Shown here: positions 42,922 through 52,050 of the stretch, one piece after another
Numbering within the stretch: position 1 is the first letter of the stretch
Layout of the letters: each line of letters begins with the position of its first letter
NCBI RefSeq assembly: GCF_008124625.1
Contig: NZ_VNHM01000008.1
Coordinates: forward strand, 62,001-126,000
Direction: 5' to 3'
From: Desulfallas thermosapovorans DSM 6562
Lineage (GTDB): Bacteria; Bacillota; Desulfotomaculia; Desulfotomaculales; Desulfallaceae
Length of the DNA: 64,000 nt
The notes under the pieces: generated by a model
What the model was told of the DNA's origin: nothing
The model's database searches: none
The model's input: the letters and a program-made list of their open reading frames with translations, nothing else
Program-made: the position numbers and the translations under genes

Positions 42922-44115
42922 ATGGCAGCTACCAACAGCGATGCGGGTAGGTGGAGATTCCCAATGACCTCCACCAGATACGTGCTGTTATTTTTAGCAA
43001 TAGTGGGGGCACTGCTGATGGTGTACAGGTTGGTGGTCGGCCTGGGTAGCACTACCAACCTTAATGACCAATGGCCCTGGGGCTTGTGGATAGGTTTCGA
43101 CGTTCTTGTCGGTGTGGCCCTGGCCGGCGGCGGTTACAGTACCTGCCTGCTGGTGCATGTGTTAAGAATTAAAAAGTTTAATGCCATTGCCAGAGCAGCC
43201 ATGCTTACTTCGTTAATAGGTTATCTACTGGTGATGGCCGGGCTTTTTATGGATATCGGCCGCTGGTTTAATTTCTGGCGCCCCTTTGTTTCCTGGGGCT
43301 ACCACAGCGTCCTTTTCGAAGTATTTTGGTGTGTGTCCCTGTATACTATGATCCAGTTGCTGGAGTTCGGGGAAGTTGCTACGGAAAGAGTTCAACAGGG
43401 ATGGCATAAGTATATCAAAAAGATTCTACCGGTGCTGTTTATAATCGGAATCGTGCTGCCTACCTTACACCAGTCATCCCTGGGTTCCCTTTACGTAATT
43501 GAGGTGGGTAAATTGTACCCGCTGTGGTGGTCCATGCTGCTGCCGGTATTTTTCCTGATGTCGTCCTTTTTTGTGGGACCGGCCATGGTGACACTGGAGT
43601 CATTTTTAGGTGCCAGGGCGCACGGGCATAAACCCGAAACCGGTGTGTTGTCGTCGCTGGTTAAAATCTCAGGTTACCTGCTGGTTGTTTACCTGGTGTT
43701 AAAGATTGTGGACCTGTTTTACCGGGGTGCGGCGGGTCTGGTCTTTGCAGGCAATCTGGAGGGCAACATGTTTCTCCTGGAAATGATTGCCGGGGTAATT
43801 ATTCCCATTATTATTTGCTTTAACTCCAAACTGCGTAATAGTAACGCCGGTTTGATTGGCTTCAGCGTACTGGTGGCAGGCGGTGTTATTCTTAACCGGA
43901 TGAACGTGGTTTTCACCGGTATGGCCGGTTTTATGGGCGGGTTTTATTTCCCATCACCAATTGAATGGGGCGTAAGCATTGGTCTCATTGCCACCGGTGT
44001 ACTGGTTTACCTGTTCGTGGTGGAAAATTTCAAAATTTTACCTGGCGAGGGCAAAGGTACAGGAACGATGCCGCTGGTATCGAAGGACAGAACTTCACAG
44101 AAGCTTTCAGCTTGA
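42922..44115 (+). CDS. NrfD/PsrC/HybB-type quinone-reactive membrane subunit
   Basis: 397 residues, about ten membrane helices. Early NQWPWGLWIGFDVLVGVALAGGGY and later RWFNFWRPFVSWGYHSVLFEVFWCV are NrfD/HybB-type features. In this family the subunit reacts with menaquinone and may conserve energy without heme. With the exported hydrogenase and the ferredoxin subunit it should feed H2 electrons into the quinone pool. Last gene of the module. Confidence 0.92.
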   Translation: MAATNSDAGRWRFPMTSTRYVLLFLAIVGALLMVYRLVVGLGSTTNLNDQWPWGLWIGFDVLVGVALAGGGYSTCLLVHVLRIKKFNAIARAAMLTSLIGYLLVMAGLFMDIGRWFNFWRPFVSWGYHSVLFEVFWCVSLYTMIQLLEFGEVATERVQQGWHKYIKKILPVLFIIGIVLPTLHQSSLGSLYVIEVGKLYPLWWSMLLPVFFLMSSFFVGPAMVTLESFLGARAHGHKPETGVLSSLVKISGYLLVVYLVLKIVDLFYRGAAGLVFAGNLEGNMFLLEMIAGVIIPIIICFNSKLRNSNAGLIGFSVLVAGGVILNRMNVVFTGMAGFMGGFYFPSPIEWGVSIGLIATGVLVYLFVVENFKILPGEGKGTGTMPLVSKDRTSQKLSA

Positions 44116-44116
44116 T

Positions 44117-44146
44117 AAAAAACATGTGCTCCAGCATGTTTTTTAA
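44117..44146 (+). terminator. Intrinsic terminator of the exported-hydrogenase operon
   Basis: AAAAAACATG...CATGTTTTTT directly after the NrfD-type gene. Confidence 0.8.
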
Positions 44147-44199
44147 AAAATTTACCTTGGTTTTACTTTAACCCCCTATGATTGTAAATCCCATGATTT

Positions 44200-44245
44200 G
44201 CCGCCACCGGTACCAAAAAACCGGTGGCGGAACCAACTTTTTTGC
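44200..44245 (+). terminator. Second GC-rich hairpin with T tract
   Basis: CCGCCACCGGT and ACCGGTGGCGG pair perfectly (11 bp); TTTTTT follows ten bases later. A backup terminator, or a palindromic protein-binding site. Confidence 0.6.
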
Positions 44246-44375
44246 TCTTATTGTTTGAAAGGATTTTTAGTCACTGTATAGAAAACCCTATAATAATGAT
44301 ATTTCAATACAAATGTGATCCAAAAAAACACCGGGAAGGATAACTTCAATCATCCGGTATAAACGGTGATAAATT

Positions 44376-45290
44376 TTGAATATAAAACAATTGGAAGCTT
44401 TTTTGCATATTGCTCAACTAAAGAATTTTACCAGGGCGGCTGCCCAGATGAATATCAGCCAACCTGCTATTAGCCTGCAGATAAAGGCGTTGGAGGAAGA
44501 GTTAAATATAACCCTCTTTGAACGCAACGATAAGAAGGTTGTACTTTCTGAAGCCGGCCGGCTGTTATTTCCCATCGCCATGCAAATGATCCGGCAGTAC
44601 AACAAAATCAAAGCCGGTATTGACGATCTGCGGGAGGTCAAGGCCGGGCATCTTATGTTGGGTGCCGTTCCGGTGGCCGGGGAATGTTTAATGCCCGCCC
44701 TTATCGGCGGTTTCCGAGAGCAGTACCCTGCCATTACGGTTTCCCTGCAAATCGGGGGCAGTGTTCAAGTATCCAGGTGGATCAAAGAGCGGGACGTGGA
44801 AAGCGTAATCGTGGGCTATCCCGTTAAGGCCGACGGGATAGAGTGCCGGCCCTGGCTTACTGACCAGATGACGGTGATAACACCGCCCTGGCATCCCCTT
44901 AGAGGTGAGGAAGTACCCCTGGCGGCATTGACCAACGAATCCATTGTGGTGCGGGAAGTGGGTTCAGGCGGCAGGCAGGTTTTGGAGCAGCAACTGCTGA
45001 AACATAATATTACCCTGGATCAGTTTACCAGTGTATTGGAATTGGGTAGTGCCCAGGCTGTTATCAACGCGGTCAGGTTGGGACTGGGTATCGGTGTGGT
45101 TTCCCGCTGGGCAGCAGGTGAACTGATTGAAAAGGGCGTTTTGGGGGAGATAACGGTGCAGGGTCTGAACTTTAGTTACGAGTTTTACTTGGCCTGGAAC
45201 CAGAACAAGGAGAGTATCGCCGCCAAAGCATTTCGCACCTTTATTACCGACGAAGAAATGATCCGCCGTTTGTTAAGGACCAAAAATTAA
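44376..45290 (+). CDS. LysR-family transcriptional regulator
   Basis: 304 residues, TTG start with a weak SD. N-terminal helix-turn-helix MNIKQLEAFLHIAQLKNFTRAAAQMNISQPAISLQIKALEEELNITLFERNDKKVVLSEAG, then a periplasmic-binding-like effector domain (about 90-295). It resembles the CysL/YeiE group in general layout, but the effector is not deducible. Monocistronic; possible target is the adjacent hydrogenase operon. Confidence 0.92.
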   Translation: MNIKQLEAFLHIAQLKNFTRAAAQMNISQPAISLQIKALEEELNITLFERNDKKVVLSEAGRLLFPIAMQMIRQYNKIKAGIDDLREVKAGHLMLGAVPVAGECLMPALIGGFREQYPAITVSLQIGGSVQVSRWIKERDVESVIVGYPVKADGIECRPWLTDQMTVITPPWHPLRGEEVPLAALTNESIVVREVGSGGRQVLEQQLLKHNITLDQFTSVLELGSAQAVINAVRLGLGIGVVSRWAAGELIEKGVLGEITVQGLNFSYEFYLAWNQNKESIAAKAFRTFITDEEMIRRLLRTKN

Positions 45291-45385
45291 TAGACGGTGT
45301 TTTATGGTGTTTTATTTTTATGATATTTTATTTAAGGAAGACAAACGTTACCGAATAGCAATAACTTCATGATTTGATAAGATAA

Positions 45386-45422
45386 GATCCGGACGCTTCT
45401 TTTGCTAACCGGGTCTTTTTTA
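45386..45422 (+). terminator. Terminator after the LysR gene
   Basis: GATCCGG and CCGGGTC with a 16-base loop and TTTTTTT. It overlaps the earliest in-frame TTG of the next ORF, arguing for a later start there. Confidence 0.7.
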
Positions 45423-45434
45423 CTAAGGAAGCTA

Positions 45435-46163
45435 TTGGAAAATTTTGTACTCCCCACATCCACTCCGCCGCCGACCTGGATAGGAAAACGGGAATATCAA
45501 TTTCGCAAGCACAGTATGCTTTCCTTTGGACCGGATATTACTGTCTTAAACAAAATTGATGCACCTACCCAGGAGTGCGCAAACATATGTTTTAACAGGG
45601 ATTTTTTTGAGGACATCGCCCGTGAGGCAACTGGGAAAAGGAACATCATCAAAGGTTTGGAGTATGCCCCCAGTTCCCAATTGATGCAAACTATTTTGCT
45701 TTTTGAGCACGAAGTGGGGAACTATGGTAATGGGTGTCCGCTGATGATTCAGAGTATTTGCGTACAGTTGGCTATACAGGTGCTACGCTGCATGAATATT
45801 AACGGCGTTGGTGGCAGGAAATACAGTCGGGAGAACAATTACGTAAATAAGGCAAAAGATTATATGCATGCTTATTGTAATGCGGGAATTAGTATAAATG
45901 ATATTTGCAAGGAGATTAATTTAAGCCCCTTCCATTTTATCCGTCTTTTTAAGGCCCAGACGGGAAAAACTCCCTATCAATATCTGTTGGAAGTAAGGAT
46001 GCAGCAGGCGGAAACCCTATTAAAGGGTGGATGTTCGGTGGAGGAGGCGGCCCGTTTATGCGGTTTTGTTAATCCGGGGCACTTTTCCTCTCTTTTTAGG
46101 CGCATTGTAGGCATAACACCGTCATCATATAGGAAAAAATATTTTATAAATTTTAAAGAATAG
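45435..46163 (+). CDS. AraC-family transcriptional regulator
   Basis: About 242 residues from TTG 45435 (AAGGAAG close upstream; the TTG at 45402 lies in the preceding terminator). The N-terminal half (about 1-130) is a degenerate cupin-type effector domain. The C-terminal 100 residues hold the double helix-turn-helix: AGISINDICKEINLSPFHFIRLFKAQTGKTPYQYLLEVRMQQAETLL and SVEEAARLCGFVNPGHFSSLFRRIVGITPSSYRK. Target unknown. Convergent with the chelatase genes, with which it overlaps by 11 bases at the 3' ends. Confidence 0.88.
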   Translation: MENFVLPTSTPPPTWIGKREYQFRKHSMLSFGPDITVLNKIDAPTQECANICFNRDFFEDIAREATGKRNIIKGLEYAPSSQLMQTILLFEHEVGNYGNGCPLMIQSICVQLAIQVLRCMNINGVGGRKYSRENNYVNKAKDYMHAYCNAGISINDICKEINLSPFHFIRLFKAQTGKTPYQYLLEVRMQQAETLLKGGCSVEEAARLCGFVNPGHFSSLFRRIVGITPSSYRKKYFINFKE

Positions 46164-47193
46164 GGACTTGATTCATGATTTTTCCCAGTTTTTCCCGGTC
46201 AATCACCATGTCCTGGAAGGGCTTGCGGCGGGTACGGTGCAGCAGCGCCAGGTTTACCGACTGCCGCACATCTTCTTCGAGTACCTCGGTTCGGCCATGC
46301 ATGGCGGCCACAGTTTTAGCTGCTTTCATCATTACCAGGTCGGCCCGGTGCCCGTCAACTCCCATCTCCAGGGCGATTTTTGCTATCAGGAATAGCATGG
46401 TATCGGAAATGGTGACCCCCGGTAACATTGCTTTGGCGGCTTTTATTTGCCCCCGCATTTTTTCTTCCTCAACTTGCCATGTTTGGCCGAATAGCTCCGG
46501 GTTTTCTTCGAAAGCAGCCCGGCGTTTAATTAGTTCCACCCGCAGCGCCGGGTCGGTAATGCCGGTTACATTTACACACAAACCGAAGCGATCCAGCAAC
46601 TGCGGTCTCAGCTCACCTTCCTCGGGATTCATGGTACCTACTAAAATGAATTCAGCCGGGTGGACAAAGGAAACCCCTTCCCGCTCCACGGTATTTACCC
46701 CCATGGCGGCCGAGTCCAGAAGAATGTCCACTATGTGATCATCCAGCAAATTTACTTCGTCTACATACAGTATCCCCCGGTTGGCCCGGGCCAGCACGCC
46801 GGGCTCAAAATGCTTTTCCCCCTTTTTAATGGCCTGTTCGATATCCAAAGTACCCACCACCCGGTCTTCAGTGGCAGCCACAGGCAAATCAACCACCCGC
46901 ATTTTCCGGCTAATCCGGGGCAGAACCTCACCGGATGCCAGCCGCTGCCGGCAACTTTCGCACATGGTGGTTTCATCAATGGGGTTGCAGCTAAAGGGAC
47001 AGCCGGCTACCACATCAATTTCCGGCAGCAGTGCCGCCAACGCCCGGACAGCGGTGGATTTAGCCGTACCCTTTTCGCCACGGATTAAAATACCGTTTAA
47101 CCGGGGGTTAATTACGCTCAGTAAAAGCCCCATTTTCATTTCTTCCTGACCGACAATGGCGCTAAAGGGGTAAATCTCGTTGTTTTTAATCAA
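46153..47193 (-). CDS. Magnesium/cobalt-chelatase-type AAA ATPase (ChlI/BchI-like)
   Basis: 346 residues from TTG 47193 (AAGGAAGG nine bases upstream). AAA+ core: Walker A RGEKGTAKSTAVRAL (about 38-52), Walker B GILYVDEVNLLDDHIVDILLDSAAMG, sensor GTMNPEEGELRPQLLDRFGL. A Cys-rich insert after Walker A (CPFSCNPIDETTMCESC) is typical of the versions in anaerobes and may bind zinc. ChlI works with a D subunit (next gene) and a large H/CobN subunit to insert Mg or Co into tetrapyrroles. No large subunit is encoded in this window. Confidence 0.88.
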   Translation of the reverse strand: MIKNNEIYPFSAIVGQEEMKMGLLLSVINPRLNGILIRGEKGTAKSTAVRALAALLPEIDVVAGCPFSCNPIDETTMCESCRQRLASGEVLPRISRKMRVVDLPVAATEDRVVGTLDIEQAIKKGEKHFEPGVLARANRGILYVDEVNLLDDHIVDILLDSAAMGVNTVEREGVSFVHPAEFILVGTMNPEEGELRPQLLDRFGLCVNVTGITDPALRVELIKRRAAFEENPELFGQTWQVEEEKMRGQIKAAKAMLPGVTISDTMLFLIAKIALEMGVDGHRADLVMMKAAKTVAAMHGRTEVLEEDVRQSVNLALLHRTRRKPFQDMVIDREKLGKIMNQVPIL

Positions 47194-47242
47194 GACTTAT
47201 CGCCTTCCTTTTTAAATGGCCTAAAGCCCAACAGCTGTTCTA

Positions 47243-49333
47243 TTAATTAGCCCGCCTCACCGCGTCCACCAGGGTTTTTGCCTTTAATTCCTCCAGTCGA
47301 TAGAAATCAGCGCCCATAACCCAGGCCAGCTCTCGGGTTACACCGAAGGTTACCCGGGTATTTTTTTCCACATCCACCACCAGGGATTTGATTCTCTTGT
47401 CAACGCTTATTATTTCTCCGGCCTGTAGCGCTTCCAGCAGTGGCTTGGCGCCGCCCAGGCTGACGTTGCTTTTGCCGTCTGTAATGATAACCAGCAGCGG
47501 CGCTACCTCCGGGTGTTTGCGAAGGTGTATGGACGCCAGTTCATATGATTTTAGGAGCCCTGCTGCCAGTGGTGTTTTCCCGCCCACCGGCAAATCTTTC
47601 AGCAGTCTTTGTCCCATATCTACACTGTTGGTCGGTGGCAGTAGAATTTCCGCGGTTTTGTCCCGAAAGGTTACCAGACCGATTTTATCCCGTTTTTGAT
47701 AGGCGTCCACCAGCAGAGAAAGGATGGCCCCCTTGGTCTCTGACATTCGCTGCCGGGCGCCCATGGAACCACTGGCGTCCACCACAAACAATATCAACTG
47801 CCCGGTGTGTTTTTCCCGTACCTTTTCCCGGATATCAGATTTCTCAATAATTACGGCCACATCAACGTCCTTTTGCCGCCGGCACTGGTACGGGGCGGCC
47901 GCCCGCAACGTGGCATCAAAGGCCAGATCATTCTTGCCCGGCTGCATGGTGCTGCGTACGTAGCGACCGGAACGCAGTGTAGTTTTAGTCCAAAAGCGCC
48001 TCCCGCTGTCCCTGCGTGCCAACCGGTCATGGCCGGCGGATAAATGTTTAACCAGGAAAGGTTCGATGATATTAAATACCATTTGATGTAGCAGTGGGGA
48101 GGACCCGTTTTGGAAATTCCCCCGTGCTTTGCCGGTTCCATTGCATGCCGGCGCATTATTCAAAGAATTATTGGCCGTGGGCACCGGCCGGTTTGCCCGG
48201 CTGCAATTGCTGTGGTCCACATGGTCCGGGTTAGCCGGTTCACCTGGCTGCTGGTTATTATCACCGGGATTGGCTTTTTCACCTGGCTGCTGCTCTCCCA
48301 TTTCCCTTTGTCCGGTTGTTTCATGGTTATCCATACCTTCCATATGGGACTGCTGTCTGGACTGCCGGGCACGGTGCAGTAGCACCAGCTCGGCGGCTGC
48401 CAAAACATCCTGTTCCTGTACTTCATCCCGCCCGTGCCAGGCCGCTACGGTGCGGGCGGTGGCAGCCAGGGTGATATCGGCCCGGTGTCCCGGTGTCCCC
48501 CGGGCAAGGCACAAACCGGACACCAAATTTAACAGCTTACCGGTTATCTTTACCCGGGGCAATAATTTTTTGGCGGCGGTAATTCGCTCCCGCAGCTCTT
48601 GCTCCCGGGCTGCCCAGCGGGTGTAAAATTCCCGGGGATCGGCTTCAAATTGCTCCCGGCGCCTGATTATCTTTACCCTCTGCCCGGGGTCCAATTCCCC
48701 CTCCACCTGCACACAAAGCCCGAAACGGTCTTTAAACTGTGGCCGCAAATCTCCCTCTTCGGGGTTCATGGTGCCGATCAGTATAAATTGTGCGTCATGG
48801 GTATAGGAGATCCCTTCCCGTTCCACCACGTTTACCCCCATGGCAGCTGCATCCAGTAATATGTCAACAATATGGTGATCCAGTAGATTTACTTCATCTA
48901 TGTAAATAATACCACGGTGTGCCCGGGCAAGCAGCCCCGGCTCAAATGTAGGAACTCCTTTCTTGATGGTTTGCCCGAAGTCAAGCCCACCCAGCACCCG
49001 GTCTTCGGTGGATGACACGGGTAATTCGATCACCTGTACCTGCCGCCGGGTTTGCGCCAGTATTTCCCCATTTGCCAGCCGTTTGCGGCAATGGGCGCAT
49101 AGTCGCTCGGCTTTTTGCGGGTGGCAATTAAAGGGACAGCCTTTAACCACCGCCACTTCGGGCAGCAGCGCCGCCAGAGCACGCACCGCAGTGGACTTGG
49201 CGGTTCCCTTGGCGCCGCGAATTAAGATACCTCCTAAATGCTCATTTATAGCGCATAATATCAAGCCCAACTTTAGTTTTTCTTGACCGACAATAGCAGA
49301 AAAAGGGTAAACCATTCGGTGATACGCACACAT
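47243..49333 (-). CDS. Chelatase I-D fusion protein with VWA domain (ChlD/BchD-like)
   Basis: About 696 residues from ATG 49333 (AAAGGAG eight bases upstream). The N-terminal half is an active AAA+ module paralogous to the neighbouring ChlI-like protein (Walker A RGAKGTAKST, Cys insert CPFNCHPQKAERLCAHC). A low-complexity linker rich in Gln, Asn, Gly and Pro (about 335-420) follows. The C-terminal VWA domain has MIDAS VVDASGSMGARQRM (about 520) and GGKTPLAAGL. It is the metal-chelatase D partner. Pairing of I and D genes with no H/CobN gene nearby means the metal and substrate are unresolved. Confidence 0.88.
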   Translation of the reverse strand: MCAYHRMVYPFSAIVGQEKLKLGLILCAINEHLGGILIRGAKGTAKSTAVRALAALLPEVAVVKGCPFNCHPQKAERLCAHCRKRLANGEILAQTRRQVQVIELPVSSTEDRVLGGLDFGQTIKKGVPTFEPGLLARAHRGIIYIDEVNLLDHHIVDILLDAAAMGVNVVEREGISYTHDAQFILIGTMNPEEGDLRPQFKDRFGLCVQVEGELDPGQRVKIIRRREQFEADPREFYTRWAAREQELRERITAAKKLLPRVKITGKLLNLVSGLCLARGTPGHRADITLAATARTVAAWHGRDEVQEQDVLAAAELVLLHRARQSRQQSHMEGMDNHETTGQREMGEQQPGEKANPGDNNQQPGEPANPDHVDHSNCSRANRPVPTANNSLNNAPACNGTGKARGNFQNGSSPLLHQMVFNIIEPFLVKHLSAGHDRLARRDSGRRFWTKTTLRSGRYVRSTMQPGKNDLAFDATLRAAAPYQCRRQKDVDVAVIIEKSDIREKVREKHTGQLILFVVDASGSMGARQRMSETKGAILSLLVDAYQKRDKIGLVTFRDKTAEILLPPTNSVDMGQRLLKDLPVGGKTPLAAGLLKSYELASIHLRKHPEVAPLLVIITDGKSNVSLGGAKPLLEALQAGEIISVDKRIKSLVVDVEKNTRVTFGVTRELAWVMGADFYRLEELKAKTLVDAVRRAN

Positions 49334-49472
49334 TGGCGGCTCCTTTCCTAACCAGGACAACCAAATACAGTTAAGGCCTACTTGTAGTTTAATTATAACA
49401 TATGTTCATAACCAGGTGGGCAACTATTAATTAATAAAAATTTTTTTGTATTTACCAGAAGCTATATAATAT

Positions 49473-49514
49473 AAAAAAGGAAGGAGCACGTTGATTATTG
49501 TTTCAACGTGCTCC
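49473..49514 (-). terminator. Intrinsic terminator of the NMT1-type ABC operon
   Basis: On the minus strand GGAGCACGTTG...CAACGTGCTCC is followed by TTCCTTTTTT, 22 bases past the substrate-binding-protein stop. Confidence 0.8.
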
Positions 49515-49535
49515 AAAGGCCTTGGAGGATTTTGA

Positions 49536-50498
49536 TTAATATAAACCTTCCTGAACTACACCTTCATAATTAATGTCATTTTGCAGTAAATCTTTATCCC
49601 TTAACCAGGCGATAACATTGTTGACGTCCTTTTCAACCGGAAGTTGTGGCTGTGGGTAGCTCTGGACTTGATAACTGTCTACAATTTGTTCCGGGATATT
49701 AATGTTTGCCACCATGAGACCTTTATATTTATCGGGTTCACTGTTTATATCCTGCACCGCTCTGGCATAAGCCTTGTAAAAGCGGGAAACCGCCTCGGCT
49801 TTTTGATCCAATACCTCTTGCTTCATAATTACTACGGACTGGGAAAGGTTTTCTCCCGTTGTATCATCAGCCACTACCCTGGCTCCCTTGGATACAGCGT
49901 AGGATATGTTGGGGTCCGGGACCGTGATGGCATCAATTTGGTTGTTTAATAGCATTTCCACCCTCACCGGTATCTTAGCCACCGTCGTTTTTTGCACATC
50001 CGAGGGGTTCATGCCTGCCTGGCGTAAAATGCCGTCCGTTACATATTCGATAATGGAGTTGTTGGAAATGCCGATGCTTTTACCTTTCAAATCCTGCACC
50101 GTTTCAATGTCACTGCCGGGGGAGGCCACAATGGCAAAGCGTCCCTCGGGCGGGGTTGCCCCCAGGGCTATGGAGGTTATGCGCAAATCCTCCCCGGAGC
50201 TTTTCAGTAAGAGGGCGATCATCATATCTGTAACCATGCCGTCCAACTCACCGGATTGAAAAGCACTCTGGCTTTCCACGGGGCTTTGAAAGGGCACAAA
50301 TTCCACCTGTACGTTCTCAGCGTCAAAATAACCGTTTTCTTGAGCCACCAGAATAGGCAAATTTTCTTCGATGGTCAGGGAGCCGATTTTTAATTTATTA
50401 TCCGCTGTGTTCTCCCGCCCGTTTTGGGTGCAGCCGGTGGCCGCTGCCATTAATAAAATCATTGCCAGCAGGGTAGTTACTAAAAACTTGAAACGCAT
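49536..50498 (-). CDS. NMT1/SsuA-type ABC substrate-binding lipoprotein
   Basis: 320 residues with a lipoprotein signal (MAAATGC near residue 23). The NMT1/TauA-SsuA fold is visible: LKIGSLTIEENLPILVAQENGYFDAENVQVEFVPFQSPVESQSAFQSGELDGMVTDM and KGKSIGISNNSIIEYVTDGIL. Relatives bind sulfonates, nitrate, thiamine precursors or similar small molecules. GGGAGG lies eight bases before ATG 50498. Last gene of the tetR-ATPase-permease-SBP operon. Confidence 0.88.
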   Translation of the reverse strand: MRFKFLVTTLLAMILLMAAATGCTQNGRENTADNKLKIGSLTIEENLPILVAQENGYFDAENVQVEFVPFQSPVESQSAFQSGELDGMVTDMMIALLLKSSGEDLRITSIALGATPPEGRFAIVASPGSDIETVQDLKGKSIGISNNSIIEYVTDGILRQAGMNPSDVQKTTVAKIPVRVEMLLNNQIDAITVPDPNISYAVSKGARVVADDTTGENLSQSVVIMKQEVLDQKAEAVSRFYKAYARAVQDINSEPDKYKGLMVANINIPEQIVDSYQVQSYPQPQLPVEKDVNNVIAWLRDKDLLQNDINYEGVVQEGLY

Positions 50499-50539
50499 TG
50501 ACTTACCTCCCGGTATTTAAATTTTTCTTGCGGCCGCTT

Positions 50540-51295
50540 TTATAAATGAACCCAGGAACACAGCACCCTTTCGCAGGCGTCCAACAGTAAATAAAGCAGA
50601 AAACCCATCAGACCCATGGCTATGATCCCGGCGAACATTTGATCATAAGCTAAACTGCTCCAGGAACTCATAATAAAGTAACCGATCCCTTCCTGGGTGG
50701 CGTAGGTTTCCACCAGGAAAAGCACGGACATGGCAATGCCCAGTCCCAGCCTTAAGGAAGTTAAAATGGCGGGAAGACAGGCCGGAAAATATACGTGCCG
50801 GTACAATTCCCATTCGTTTGCCCGCAGGGATTTAACTGATTGCACGTATTCCCTTTGCAGGTTTCTGGCGGCGTCCCGGGTGGTGACCAGGATTAAATAA
50901 AATATGGTTAAAGTGATCAATACAATCTTGGAAAGGTTACCAATCCCCAGCAAAATTAGAAAAACCGGCAGAAATACTACTTTGGGTATGGGGTAAGTAA
51001 GATATATCAGGGGCGCGGAAAACTCATCGGCCCTGCTGTTTTTCCCCAAGTACAACCCCAAAGGGACACCCAAAAGAGTGGAAATGACCAGACTAACCCC
51101 CACCCGGTAAAAACTAATCTTGATGTGGGGGAGTAAATCACCGGTAATAAGTTGAAAAAAACTTTTGAATGCCTCCAAAGGAGGTGCCAGAGCAGGGGTG
51201 TTTAATACTACAGATAGTAAATGCCAACACGCAATCAAAAATAAAATGGATATTAAAACGTTCAAGGGTTTCTGAACAATGTCTTTTTGTTGCAT
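50540..51295 (-). CDS. ABC transporter permease (SsuC/TauC-like)
   Basis: About 251 residues from ATG 51295 (AAGGGGTG upstream; the longer GTG frame lacks an SD). Six membrane helices and the permease loop QSVKSLRANEWELYRHVYFPACLPAILTSLRLGLGIA near residue 150. It forms the channel for the importer with the ATPase just upstream and the lipoprotein downstream. Confidence 0.9.
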   Translation of the reverse strand: MQQKDIVQKPLNVLISILFLIACWHLLSVVLNTPALAPPLEAFKSFFQLITGDLLPHIKISFYRVGVSLVISTLLGVPLGLYLGKNSRADEFSAPLIYLTYPIPKVVFLPVFLILLGIGNLSKIVLITLTIFYLILVTTRDAARNLQREYVQSVKSLRANEWELYRHVYFPACLPAILTSLRLGLGIAMSVLFLVETYATQEGIGYFIMSSWSSLAYDQMFAGIIAMGLMGFLLYLLLDACERVLCSWVHL

Positions 51296-51297
51296 AA

Positions 51298-52047
51298 TTA
51301 TTTGACACCCCTTAAACACGAGCGCAAAGAGCCGGACATTTCCAGAAATTCCACTTTACCGCGGGCGGTGTATTCACCGGCCAGCGGGTTGGGAAGTTCT
51401 TGAATAATAGTACCCGGGCATGCTGACATGATAAAAATTTTTTGTCCCAGGAAAACTGCTTCTTCTATGTTGTGCGTAATGATGAGAATTGTTAGTTTTG
51501 TTTCCTGCCAGAGCTCAATAAGAAAATCCTGCATTTCCTCCCGGGTAAGGGCATCCAGGGAAGAGAAGGGCTCGTCCATGAGTAGAAGTTCCGGTTCCAG
51601 AACCAGCGACCTGGCAATAGCCACCCTTTGCCGCTGGCCTCCGCTCAGTTGGGCCGGATACCGTTTTCTTAAATGTAGTAGCCCCAACCGGTGGAATATT
51701 TTTTCGGTTTTTAAATCGATTTCTGGTTTGGAAAATCCTTTAATTTTCAGGCCCAGTCTAACGTTATCCCATACGGTCTTCCAGGGTAATAAACCATAAT
51801 CTTGCAAGATTAAAGCTGTTCTATCGCTGTCCCTGGGCGGTTTACCATTTATTAATACCGTTCCTTGGTAGCTTTGATTTAAACCGGCCAGAACGTTTAA
51901 CAGTGTACTTTTGCCACATCCCGACGGTCCGATAATTACGCCTGTACACCCGAAAGGAAGGGATAGACATACATCTTTCAGGGCGGGGGTTATTTGTTTA
52001 TTATGAACATATTCCACGTATAAAGATTTAATTGATAAATAATCCAT
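51298..52047 (-). CDS. ABC transporter ATP-binding protein (SsuB/TauB-like)
   Basis: 249 residues. Walker A GPSGCGKST (about 40-48), Q-loop LILQDYGLLPWKT, signature LSGGQRQRVAIARSL, Walker B LLLMDEPFSSLDA, H-loop ITHNIEEA. The Q-loop Y/GLLPW pattern fits the nitrate/sulfonate/taurine importer group. It begins three bases after the tetR stop codon and is followed at once by the permease. Confidence 0.92.
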   Translation of the reverse strand: MDYLSIKSLYVEYVHNKQITPALKDVCLSLPFGCTGVIIGPSGCGKSTLLNVLAGLNQSYQGTVLINGKPPRDSDRTALILQDYGLLPWKTVWDNVRLGLKIKGFSKPEIDLKTEKIFHRLGLLHLRKRYPAQLSGGQRQRVAIARSLVLEPELLLMDEPFSSLDALTREEMQDFLIELWQETKLTILIITHNIEEAVFLGQKIFIMSACPGTIIQELPNPLAGEYTARGKVEFLEMSGSLRSCLRGVK

Positions 52048-52050
52048 CTT

